Assembly: GCA_902793435.1 (NCBI GenBank)
Contig: CADBDF010000006.1
Coordinates: 1-62,588 of the forward strand
Source: an uncultured Pseudomonadota bacterium
GTDB lineage: Bacteria > Pseudomonadota > Alphaproteobacteria > Rs-D84
DNA: 62,588 nt
Reading direction: 5' to 3'
Below the pieces are notes generated by a model that was given only the letters and a program-made list of their open reading frames with translations, ran no database searches and was not told the origin of the DNA. Below are positions 44,829 through 52,077 of the stretch, piece by piece. A program made the position numbers and the translations under genes. The stretch's first letter is position 1. Each line of letters begins with the position of its first letter.

Positions 44829-46385
44829 ATGTCTATAAAATGTGCATTTTTTAGTGTTTTTCAAAAAATCATGGTGGTTTGCTGTGCCATATTTTTGGGT
44901 TTCGCCAACGCGTTTGCCGCGAATTTACCAAGCGGATATACAGAGTTGGAGTATGTGACATTTGATGGCACAAACAGTACCGGTGCATATGTCGATACAG
45001 GATTAAAGTATTATACAGATATTCCAAATACAAAAATTAGATTGGTTGCAGATGCCAAGGTTTATAATGGTTCTGGGTGGCAATTGATTGCGGGTAATCA
45101 TGGTTATTACTCTGCTTATATTGGATTAAATTCTGAAAATAAAATTGCGTATTCTGCGGGTAGTGGTGATAATCTAACAAGTACATCTAATTCAACTAAT
45201 CGGTGTGTTTGGGATATGGATGCAGTTAATAAAAAGGTTTCTGTGTTTGATACAGTGGCAGGTACAAATATTGTGAATTTGACAAATATTCCTGTGACTG
45301 CGCAAACCTATGCTATTCCTGTTTTGATTGGGGGGTTTACAAATAATTCTTCATCATTGCGCGCTGAGAGAACGCACATGGATTTGTATAGTGTTAAAAT
45401 ATATAATAATGGTACATTGGTGTTTGATGGTGTGCCTGCGAAATATGGTAATACGGTTGGTATATATGATTTGGTTAGAGGTTCTTTTAAATCATCTGCT
45501 TCAACGGCATTAACCGCCGGTCCTGTGGTTGGAATTCGTATTGCCACCACCACATATAACAACGCGCAATTTAATCCGGTGGTGACGGATTTAAACAGCA
45601 CGATTGCGACAATACGTTCTGTCGTCACAAATACAATCAATCAAACAAAAGCCATTGCAGATTTGCAGGCAAAAAAGCAAACCCGTCCAGACGAACAATG
45701 CCCCGCCGGCAAAAAATGCCTGCTTGTTGAAGATAACGACGGTGTGCCCCATTGGTACGAAATTATTGAAAATATTTATGGTCTGCCCACCGGATATACC
45801 CCGTTGGAATATATCGAATCCACCGGCACACAATATATTGATACAGGATATGCTTGGACATCATTAAATCGCAAAGTCGATATGGATGTTATGGTGACAA
45901 CATATGTATCCAACAGTCATTTTTTTGCAAGCACGCATGAAAGAGCATATGATTTAAACCCGTATTTTGCTTCTGCATCTGGTTCTTTTTCAACATACAT
46001 AGGTGGCAGAAATTATTTGAGCACAACATCAAATAAAAACGAAAAAAATAATATTGTTTGGAATTTAAAATCTAACAAAAATTTTAATTTACAGATTAAT
46101 AATGTCAATATTGGTTCTGTAACAGTTGCAGAAATTCCAACAAGTGGAGTTAGTGTGTATTTATTGCACGTGCATACTTCTGGGAATAACTCTTGGACTC
46201 CATTAAAGGCCAGACTATATCAAACAAAAATGTGGGATAACGATATTATGGTACGTAATTTTGTTCCAGCCAAGCGCAACAGTGACGGTGTGATAGGTAT
46301 GTACGATTTGGCGGACACAAACCCAGCAACCGCGTTCCATACCAATGCAGGTACCGGTACATTTACCGCTGGTCCAGAGATTTAA
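44829..46385 (+). CDS. Secreted surface protein with two LamG-like repeats, 518 aa
   Basis: The ATG at 44829 has GAGAGAG about 11 nt upstream and gives the signal peptide MSIKCAFF...NAFA. Two modules start with LPSGYTELEYV (about residue 32) and LPTGYTPLEYI (about 319); both continue to TxYxDTG, a pattern known from concanavalin/LamG-like modules in gut-bacterial surface proteins and phage fibres. The region between (about 240-315) has a predicted coiled coil and CPAGKKCLLVEDNDG. Located behind the dispersed repeat. The protein could bind glycans; inferred only. Confidence 0.8.
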   Translation: MSIKCAFFSVFQKIMVVCCAIFLGFANAFAANLPSGYTELEYVTFDGTNSTGAYVDTGLKYYTDIPNTKIRLVADAKVYNGSGWQLIAGNHGYYSAYIGLNSENKIAYSAGSGDNLTSTSNSTNRCVWDMDAVNKKVSVFDTVAGTNIVNLTNIPVTAQTYAIPVLIGGFTNNSSSLRAERTHMDLYSVKIYNNGTLVFDGVPAKYGNTVGIYDLVRGSFKSSASTALTAGPVVGIRIATTTYNNAQFNPVVTDLNSTIATIRSVVTNTINQTKAIADLQAKKQTRPDEQCPAGKKCLLVEDNDGVPHWYEIIENIYGLPTGYTPLEYIESTGTQYIDTGYAWTSLNRKVDMDVMVTTYVSNSHFFASTHERAYDLNPYFASASGSFSTYIGGRNYLSTTSNKNEKNNIVWNLKSNKNFNLQINNVNIGSVTVAEIPTSGVSVYLLHVHTSGNNSWTPLKARLYQTKMWDNDIMVRNFVPAKRNSDGVIGMYDLADTNPATAFHTNAGTGTFTAGPEI

Positions 46386-46482
46386 TATACCTGCAACGAA
46401 ACTAATGGTTTTGATTTTGTTTAGTTATGGCCCCGAATCCAAGACCCATTAAAATATAAAGGCTTAGCAAACAAAATCAAGA

Positions 46483-46513
46483 AAACACCCCGAAATTTCA
46501 GGGTGTTTTTTTA
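46483..46513 (+). terminator. Bidirectional terminator between the surface gene and alaS
   Basis: AACACCC (46484-46490) pairs with GGGTGTT (46501-46507) with T-run; its end overlaps the alaS stop codon. A second inverted repeat (TTGATTTTGTTT at about 46412 and AAACAAAATCAA at about 46469) spans the 125-bp gap. Confidence 0.8.
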
Positions 46514-48589
46514 TTCTGCTAAATTTCCAACAGACATCGTTATTCGGCGAATACCCGATGCCACAGATTTTTCTTTATTTATATGCGCCCGCATAATTTC
46601 GCCAGTATGATACACATGTGTTCCGCCACACAATTCACACGATACATCGCCGGCGGTAATCACACGCACAATATCACCATATTTTTCGCCAAACAATGCC
46701 ATTGCGCCACGCGATTTTGCCTCGTCTATTTTCATTTCTTCATGTGCAACAGGCATGTCCGTCGCAATCCAAGAATTTACCAAATCTTCAACTTGTGCTT
46801 TTTCTTCTTCGGTCATTGCACGACCAAACGAAAAGTCAAATCGTACAGAGTCCGGCGCAACACGCGAACCACGTTGTTCCACATCGGTATTCAAAACTTT
46901 ACGCAAAGCCGCCTGTAATAAATGCGTTGCGGTGTGGGCACGCGCAGTCTGGGAACGAATTGCCGCGTTTATAACCGGATTAACATTATCGCCAACATGG
47001 ATTTCGCTGACAACAGTTCCTTTGTGAATAACAATGTTGCCGGCACGTGCAGCCTCGGTCACATTGACAACTGTATTTTCACCAATACGCAATTCGCCAC
47101 TGTCACCAACCTGACCACCTTGGGTGCCATAGAAATTTGTTTTATCCAATGCAATTTCAACATTGTCGCCTGCGTTGGCACTTTCAACAAATTCACCATC
47201 ACGCAAAATTGCCAATACTGATGCTTTTAAATCTGCCACAGGCGCATATTTAAAAGAATCATCTGTGTCCGGTAATTCACCACGTGATTCCCACAAAACG
47301 CGAGTTCCCTTGGTGTCGGCCCTGGAACGTTCCTTTTGTTCAGCCATACATTTTTCAAATTCTGCGACATCAACAGTCATATTTTTATCGCGCAAAATCA
47401 TCTGGGTTAAATCCAATGGAAAACCATAGGTATCAAACAATTTGAACGCAACAGCACCTGGCAAAACATTATTTTGAATTTTTGGTAATTCGCCGTCTAA
47501 CAATTTCATACCACTTTGCAACATGTCGGCAAACGCGTTTTCTTCATTGCGAATAATTTCAACAACATGTTTTTCTTCACGCGCCAATTCAGGATATGTC
47601 GCACCCATTTCACGTACTAACGCAGGATACAAATTACTCAATAACGCACCACGATGTCCCAACAACTGACCATGACGCATTGCACGACGCAAAATACGGC
47701 GAATAACATAACCACGGTCAGTGTTGGACGGTATAACACCGTCTGCAATCGCAAAACCGACCGCACGCAGATGGTCTGCAATAATCTTGAACGATGCAAT
47801 ATTGTCATTATTGCGTTTGACCTTTACTATGTCAGCCGTTGCGTCCATTAAGTGTTGGAATAAATCTGTGTCATAGTTATCTAATTTGCCCTGCATCACC
47901 GCTGCCCAACGTTCCAATCCGGCACCGGTATCAACATTACATTTTGGCAAATTCGTTAAATTGCCATTTGCATCACGATTATATTGCATAAACACATCGT
48001 TCCATATTTCAACATATCGCCCGCCGTCTTCGTCAGGACTGCCAGGCAAACCGCCAGGCAAATCTGCACCCATGTCATAGTGCATTTCTGTACATGGACC
48101 ACATGGTCCAACATCGCCCGCAGACCACCAATTATCTTTGTCCAAACGGATTGCGTCTTTGCCAGCAATTTTTTTCCAAAGAGCTGTTGCCTCTTCGTCG
48201 CTGACATGTGTTGTCACGACAATACGGTTGGGATCCAATTTTAAAACATTGGTCAATAAATCCCATGACATAGTTATCGCCTGTTCTTTGAAATAATCAC
48301 CAAAAGACCAATTACCCAACATTTCAAAGAAAGTATGATGACGACCATCGAAACCAACCTCGTCTAAATCATTATGTTTGCCACCGGCACGAATACATTT
48401 TTGCACGTCTGCAACACGTGGCGCGACAGGTTGCGCATGCCCTAAGAAAATTTCTTTCCATGGAACCATACCGGCAACGGTAAATAACAATGTTGGATCA
48501 TTTGGCACCAATGATGCCGATGGAACAATTTTATGTCCATGTTGTTCAAAATAATCCAAAAAAACTTTTCTTATATCATCGTAAGTCAT
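46511..48589 (-). CDS. alaS: Alanyl-tRNA synthetase lacking the C-Ala domain
   Basis: Charges tRNA-Ala. Only 692 aa, where bacterial AlaRS is about 870-880. The class II catalytic core is complete (MVPWKEIFLG, GRHHTFFEMLGNWSFGDYFKEQA, GPCGPCTEMHYD, GGRYVEIWN, NVDTGAGLERWAAVMQG). The editing domain is complete, with zinc site HTATHLLQAAL and CELCGGTHV. The protein ends just after the editing domain (SVASGIRRITMSVGNLAE). The C-terminal DHHA1/C-Ala portion that normally bridges to tRNA is missing, and the stop is followed at once by the terminator, so this is a natural short form rather than a window-edge cut. Confidence 0.95.
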   Translation of the reverse strand: MTYDDIRKVFLDYFEQHGHKIVPSASLVPNDPTLLFTVAGMVPWKEIFLGHAQPVAPRVADVQKCIRAGGKHNDLDEVGFDGRHHTFFEMLGNWSFGDYFKEQAITMSWDLLTNVLKLDPNRIVVTTHVSDEEATALWKKIAGKDAIRLDKDNWWSAGDVGPCGPCTEMHYDMGADLPGGLPGSPDEDGGRYVEIWNDVFMQYNRDANGNLTNLPKCNVDTGAGLERWAAVMQGKLDNYDTDLFQHLMDATADIVKVKRNNDNIASFKIIADHLRAVGFAIADGVIPSNTDRGYVIRRILRRAMRHGQLLGHRGALLSNLYPALVREMGATYPELAREEKHVVEIIRNEENAFADMLQSGMKLLDGELPKIQNNVLPGAVAFKLFDTYGFPLDLTQMILRDKNMTVDVAEFEKCMAEQKERSRADTKGTRVLWESRGELPDTDDSFKYAPVADLKASVLAILRDGEFVESANAGDNVEIALDKTNFYGTQGGQVGDSGELRIGENTVVNVTEAARAGNIVIHKGTVVSEIHVGDNVNPVINAAIRSQTARAHTATHLLQAALRKVLNTDVEQRGSRVAPDSVRFDFSFGRAMTEEEKAQVEDLVNSWIATDMPVAHEEMKIDEAKSRGAMALFGEKYGDIVRVITAGDVSCELCGGTHVYHTGEIMRAHINKEKSVASGIRRITMSVGNLAE

Positions 48590-48695
48590 GTTTTATCCTG
48601 TATTTATTTCTTATTACCCCGGCATTTTATAAATAACGCACATATTTTTCAATCATATTTTGAATTTTTTTATAAAATACCACCAGAAAATTTGA

Positions 48696-48701
48696 TATAA
48701 T
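48696..48701 (+). promoter_or_regulatory. TATAAT box 7 nt from a start codon
   Basis: A perfect TATAAT, the -10 of the 48709 gene, with a poor -35 (TAAAAT about 17 nt upstream). No Shine-Dalgarno lies between it and the ATG, so a leaderless mRNA is expected. Confidence 0.5.
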
Positions 48702-48708
48702 GTAAATT

Positions 48709-49218
48709 ATGAAACCAACAATGATTTTTGCTTTGGCGATGCTGACGTTTGTGACATTGATGTCGGCGTTTGGCGTGCATCTGGGCACAAACGTGCCACC
48801 TGTACCTGTGCCAGAAAACATGTTGGGCGATGTTTTGTATGTATGTCCGGCAACATCGTCTGGTTGGGACAGTGCCGCCGCAATGATGCGCATGATGCAA
48901 ACACCAATAACAATCGGTTTGTTCTTTGCGTTGGCAATGTTGTTGTTTGCGTGGGGTTGGGGTTTGTATCAAAATTTATTGAAAGATAAATTTAATAAAG
49001 ACAACTTTTTAAAACCTTGGGGTTTTACGAAAATATTGTTCTGGGCGATAATTATTGTCGTAATTGTGTCAAACACACCGAATCATTATCGCATTGTACA
49101 TGTTAAACACCAGCCTATGAACTTTGTTTTATGCGAAAGTACAACACCGAATACATGGCCAGATGTGCTGGATGGACGGTGGCCCAAGGCCGCAAAATAC
49201 GGGGCAATCACACGATAA
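48709..49218 (+). CDS. Membrane protein of unknown function, 169 aa
   Basis: An N-terminal hydrophobic segment (IFALAMLTFVTLMSAFGV), a periplasmic loop with Cys (VYVCPATSS region), a helix (TIGLFFALAMLLFAWGWGLY), a basic cytosolic loop (KDKFNKDNFLKPWG), a third helix (ILFWAIIIVVIVS) and a C-terminal soluble tail. Not recognised. No clear link with alaS, which is transcribed divergently. Confidence 0.7.
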   Translation: MKPTMIFALAMLTFVTLMSAFGVHLGTNVPPVPVPENMLGDVLYVCPATSSGWDSAAAMMRMMQTPITIGLFFALAMLLFAWGWGLYQNLLKDKFNKDNFLKPWGFTKILFWAIIIVVIVSNTPNHYRIVHVKHQPMNFVLCESTTPNTWPDVLDGRWPKAAKYGAITR

Positions 49219-49292
49219 AATAAATTTTTTGCATACTTATTATATAGCAATGACATTTTTTCCCGAATTTCCAAAAGTTTTTCAAAATACCC

Positions 49293-49321
49293 TTGACTTG
49301 AAATGCAGGATTCTCTATGAT
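49293..49321 (+). promoter_or_regulatory. Promoter of the HU gene
   Basis: TTGACT (49293-49298), 17-nt spacer, TATGAT (49316-49321), giving a leader of about 130 nt. Confidence 0.7.
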
Positions 49322-49335
49322 TCGGTTGAACAGAT

Positions 49336-49410
49336 CGAGCAATGCCCTTGAAATAGTAATGTTCGTAATACGAAAAACGAAACAAATACGGATTTCAAAG
49401 GCATTGCTCG
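49336..49410 (+). promoter_or_regulatory. Long inverted repeat in the HU mRNA leader
   Basis: Two 19-nt arms (49336-49354 starting CGAGCAATGCC, and 49392-49410 ending GGCATTGCTCG) are complementary except for one mismatch and enclose a 37-nt loop with an inner TTCG/CGAA hairpin. It lies between the promoter and the Shine-Dalgarno, so it would form in the leader RNA; a protein-binding or stability element for HU mRNA is a reasonable guess. No T-run follows, so it is not a terminator. Confidence 0.6.
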
Positions 49411-49460
49411 GGAAACTGTCAAGTACCTTAAAAAAACAAATCTATGAAAGGAGAAATACC

Positions 49461-49733
49461 ATGAATAAAGCAGAATTGATTGATGCAATCGCAAATGAAG
49501 TTGATATCACAAAAGCAACCGCTGCTGCGTGCGTTGATGCATTTATCAACACAGTTACCAAAGTTTTGAAAAAGAAAGGCGATGTTCGCTTGGTTGGCTT
49601 TGGTACATTTACATCTGCAAAACGCAAAGCAACAACAGGTCGCAATCCACAAACAGGCGCTGCTATCAAGATTCCAGCTTCTGTTCAACCAAAATTCAAA
49701 CCTGGTAAAGCTTTGAAAGATGCTTTGAATTAA
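49461..49733 (+). CDS. hup: DNA-binding protein HU
   Basis: Nucleoid-shaping DNA-bending protein, 90 aa, family length. MNKAELIDAIANEVDITKATAAACVDAFI, then GDVRLVGFGTF, RKATTGRNPQTGAAIKIPAS and VQPKFKPGKALKDALN: the full bacterial histone-like pattern with the Arg-Asn-Pro arm tip. Shine-Dalgarno AAAGGAG. The frame is open upstream into the leader, but the start at 49461 is certain by homology. Confidence 0.97.
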   Translation: MNKAELIDAIANEVDITKATAAACVDAFINTVTKVLKKKGDVRLVGFGTFTSAKRKATTGRNPQTGAAIKIPASVQPKFKPGKALKDALN

Positions 49734-49758
49734 ACCAATGGTTTGTTATTGATAAAAA

Positions 49759-49787
49759 GCACCGGCGATTGTCGGTGTTTTTTTTAT
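49759..49787 (+). terminator. Terminator after HU
   Basis: CACCGGC...GTCGGTG hairpin followed by eight T. Confidence 0.85.
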
Positions 49788-49850
49788 TCAAAAAAATTTT
49801 AATGTTTTTCTTGATTTTTGTGATTTTTAATATAGAATATAACCATGTTT

Positions 49851-49927
49851 GCACCCATGGCTCAATTGGATAGAGCATCTGACTACGGATCAGAAGGTTG
49901 AGGGTTCGAATCCTTCTGGGTGCGCCA
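49851..49927 (+). tRNA. tRNA-Arg(ACG)
   Basis: Acceptor GCACCCA with TGGGTGC and encoded CCA; D-arm GGCTC...GAGC; anticodon stem TCTGA/TCAGA with loop CTACGGA, anticodon ACG; T-arm GAGGGTTCGAATCCTTC. A34 is the target of TadA (encoded at 18080-18547). Its 3' end is repeated at 50103-50121. Confidence 0.96.
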
Positions 49928-50121
49928 GGATAAAAATAAAAACACGGTTTTATGCCGTGTTTTTGTTTTTACTGTTGGAACAACAGAGATACGGACCCAA
50001 CAAGTTGCAAAGCAACGCAGGGTTCGACAACAAGTAGATTTGATAAGTGAAACGAAATCAAATCGTTACGGTTGCATCGCAGGTGGCATAAGCCACCGAG
50101 AAAATCCTTCTGGGTGCGCCA
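49909..50121 (+). repeat. Direct repeat of the tRNA-Arg 3' end (att-like)
   Basis: The last 19 bases of tRNA-Arg, AATCCTTCTGGGTGCGCCA (49909-49927), occur again exactly at 50103-50121. Both copies are followed by a hairpin terminator. Such a duplication is what integration at a tRNA 3' end leaves behind. The 175 bp between hold no believable gene. A looser similarity (AGTTGC.AAGCAACG motif) is seen at about 50010 and 50203. The interval 49928-50575 thus contains this repeat, two terminators and the structured leader, no protein gene. Confidence 0.7.
49941..49965 (+). terminator. Terminator after tRNA-Arg
   Basis: ACACGG (49942-49947) pairs with CCGTGT (49955-49960), followed by TTTTG. Confidence 0.75.
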
Positions 50122-50131
50122 TAAATTCAAG

Positions 50132-50157
50132 ACCGGCACGAAAGTGTCGGTTTTTTA
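50132..50157 (+). terminator. Terminator after the second att-like copy
   Basis: ACCGGCAC (50132-50139) pairs with GTGTCGGT (50144-50151), then six T. Confidence 0.8.
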
Positions 50158-50302
50158 TTTGTCATACGGCACGCCCAAGGATTTACGAACCCGATAAAAG
50201 TTGCGAAGCAACGAAGCGGTTCGGGAACGAAGTTGAAAGGGGTTCACGACAATGCGATTGTCACACATCCAGCGCAAACAATAACATAATTGATTAAAAA
50301 AA

Positions 50303-50331
50303 TTGACTTTATTAGCGTTTATAGGTAATAT
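50303..50331 (+). promoter_or_regulatory. Promoter of the type XI secretion operon leader
   Basis: TTGACT (50303-50308), a 17-nt spacer and TAATAT (50326-50331). Transcription would start near 50338. Confidence 0.6.
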
Positions 50332-50337
50332 TTCCTT

Positions 50338-50556
50338 GAACCTGAGAGATTGGGTTCGGGGCTCGCTAAGCCCAGACTATTCGGTGCGAAAGCATCGTTA
50401 AATTGATGTTTCGGTGTTTTTTGCACCGTTATCATCCCTGGCTTTTTATGGTCGGGGGTTCGTTGGTCATACAACAGGGGCAACCCGAAAACCACGAAAT
50501 CACTAATAGTCTGATTTAGCAACTCCCCGACCGCTCTCTTTTGGGCGGTTGTTTTT
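50338..50556 (+). promoter_or_regulatory. Structured leader with alternative terminator/antiterminator helices
   Basis: About 220 nt of GC-richer, strongly folded leader. Helices: GAACC/GGTTC (50338-50342, 50353-50357), GGGCT/AGCCC (50359-50363, 50369-50373), a hairpin over 50387-50413, GGGTT/AACCC, AAATCA/TGATTT. GGTCGGGG (50450-50457) pairs with CCCCGACC (50525-50532). The terminator stem ACCGCTC (50530-50536) with GGGCGGT (50543-50549) and TGTTTTT shares ACC (50530-50532) with that pairing, so the two cannot form together. The Shine-Dalgarno and GTG start follow 20 nt later. This is riboswitch- or attenuator-like, or a separate small RNA. No known class is recognised. Confidence 0.55.
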
Positions 50557-50575
50557 ATGTAAAAGGGGATGGAAA

Positions 50576-51103
50576 GTGGACATTGAACAATTATTACATG
50601 ATTTACAAAGAGCCGTAAATTTGTTATATCAACACGATTATGACCTACTCGTCGGCGCCCATAAAAGCGAACGAACGTGCGTATCACAGATAGTTCAATA
50701 TTGTGACCACAACCAACAAGTTAATATTGATATTGAATCGCATAGGCGCATTGATAAAAACGGCAGTTATTGTAATAAAGAGTTATGCTGCTTATCATCA
50801 ACAAAAACAAAATATATTGAACCTGATATTATTTTTCATATTCGTAATGATATTAGCAGAAATTTTATAGTCGTTGAAGTAAAAGGCTGGTGGAATTCGA
50901 CAAAAAATAGTTGGGAGCATGACGATAAAAAATTGTGCGGTTTAACATCGACACAAAATGGCACACAACAACCTTTTTGTTATGAGTTAGGTGTTTTTCT
51001 TATGCTTGGCAAGAAACAACCTTATTATGCATTTTATCAAAAAGGTACACAGATTGATGGTAAATCACCTGAAAAATTATTTAGCGAAAGGACGAAATTA
51101 TGA
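50576..51103 (+). CDS. PD-(D/E)XK-like nuclease, 175 aa (GTG start)
   Basis: GTG at 50576 chosen because AAGGGG lies 8-13 nt upstream; no in-frame ATG is near. A restriction-endonuclease-like core can be read: possible Glu32, EPDII with Asp84, and IVVEVKGW with Glu101 and Lys103 (D-x16-E-x-K). No specificity domain, no methyltransferase partner. Its stop overlaps the lipoprotein start (ATGA), so it is translated with the secretion pair. Could be a leftover of a defence or mobile module at the tRNA. Family inferred by motif only. Confidence 0.6.
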   Translation: MDIEQLLHDLQRAVNLLYQHDYDLLVGAHKSERTCVSQIVQYCDHNQQVNIDIESHRRIDKNGSYCNKELCCLSSTKTKYIEPDIIFHIRNDISRNFIVVEVKGWWNSTKNSWEHDDKKLCGLTSTQNGTQQPFCYELGVFLMLGKKQPYYAFYQKGTQIDGKSPEKLFSERTKL

Positions 51104-52074
51104 AAAAATATATTTTGATAATTGCTTGTTTAAGTTTAACTGCCTGTATGGGTGGTTCTGGTGGGTCAAATGGCAGGGATGGTATAAACGGCACAAATGG
51201 AATCAATGGTGCGCCTGGCAAATCCGCATATCAAATATGGTTAGACCAGGGGAACACCGGCACAGAACAAGATTTTTTGGACAGTTTGGTTGCAACAAAT
51301 AATTCATCTACACAAAACAATCAAAATGAAACACCAATATATTTCATAAATGTTGGTGAATATTTAGGAGATATCACTAGTATTGGAGGTGCATCTTATT
51401 ATGATTTTGTGGAAAACACTCAAAATTGGCTTGGTCACGATGGTTATAAACATTATGAATATAAAGTTCATAGCAATGGCGCAACAATTGCAAGAAATAT
51501 TCACTATGTTTATAATGAAAAAGAATTGCAATTAGCAAACTATGGAGTGAGTAATTATTGGATACAAGAAGACTTTGATAGCAATTTTTATGACATCGGC
51601 AACTTTTGTGCTAGTGGGTATGTTCATAATCGTGAAGGCGTAGGTGCAAATTTATATACCCCCACAACAAACAGCGTTTTTATAGGTGGGACTTTAGCTT
51701 ATTTGGAGGGTTCACAGCAATCTGATATTTTTATAAAAGGCGATGCTACATTTACATACAAACCAACGAATCCCGAATTAGTTTTGGCATATGATAATTA
51801 TTATACATTTCATATTGTAAAAGACGGACTTGGTGGCGAAACAACAACGGTATCAGGGACAAACAACACAGGCAATTCATTTTTTAATGTAGCCACTGGC
51901 GTATATACAGATACATATGGTTATGATGCGGAATTTACACCATATTATGTGCAAAAAGGGGCTATTCAAGAGACTGTTGGAACATATATTTTAGATTTTG
52001 GTTCTGGTGATATTGGTGGTAATACAACAAATAATTTTTATCTGCACGGTGCGTTTGGCGGAACAAAGCAATAA
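51100..52074 (+). CDS. Surface lipoprotein, likely Slam cargo, with collagen-like segment
   Basis: 324 aa. A lipoprotein signal ends in LSLTAC with acylated Cys16. Then MGGSGG, a short collagen-like Gly-x-y run (GRDGINGTNGINGAPG) and the motif GKSAYQIWLDQGNTGTEQDFLDSL, which often follows such Gly repeats in phage and surface proteins. The C-terminal half is beta-rich and ends in TVGTYILDFGSGDI...FYLHGAFGG, like the eight-stranded barrel of TbpB-like (Slam-dependent) lipoproteins. Directly followed (3-nt gap) by the translocator gene, which supports a cargo role. Confidence 0.75.
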   Translation: MKKYILIIACLSLTACMGGSGGSNGRDGINGTNGINGAPGKSAYQIWLDQGNTGTEQDFLDSLVATNNSSTQNNQNETPIYFINVGEYLGDITSIGGASYYDFVENTQNWLGHDGYKHYEYKVHSNGATIARNIHYVYNEKELQLANYGVSNYWIQEDFDSNFYDIGNFCASGYVHNREGVGANLYTPTTNSVFIGGTLAYLEGSQQSDIFIKGDATFTYKPTNPELVLAYDNYYTFHIVKDGLGGETTTVSGTNNTGNSFFNVATGVYTDTYGYDAEFTPYYVQKGAIQETVGTYILDFGSGDIGGNTTNNFYLHGAFGGTKQ

Positions 52075-52077
52075 CAT

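Noticed and set aside
49920-50297. Open frame of 125 codons overlapping the end of tRNA-Arg
   Set aside because: It begins inside the tRNA and runs through two terminators and the att-like repeat; its content is translated tRNA and hairpin sequence, so not a protein gene.
50338-50420. TPP or glycine riboswitch
   Set aside because: Short look-alike strings (GAACCTGAGAG in one strand, CTCTCAGG in the other) occur, but the rest of either aptamer is missing and the glycine reading would point away from any gene.
50338-50556. tmRNA or 4.5S RNA
   Set aside because: No tRNA-like CCA end, no tag reading frame with a normal proteolysis tag, and no GGAAG/GCAG SRP tip.
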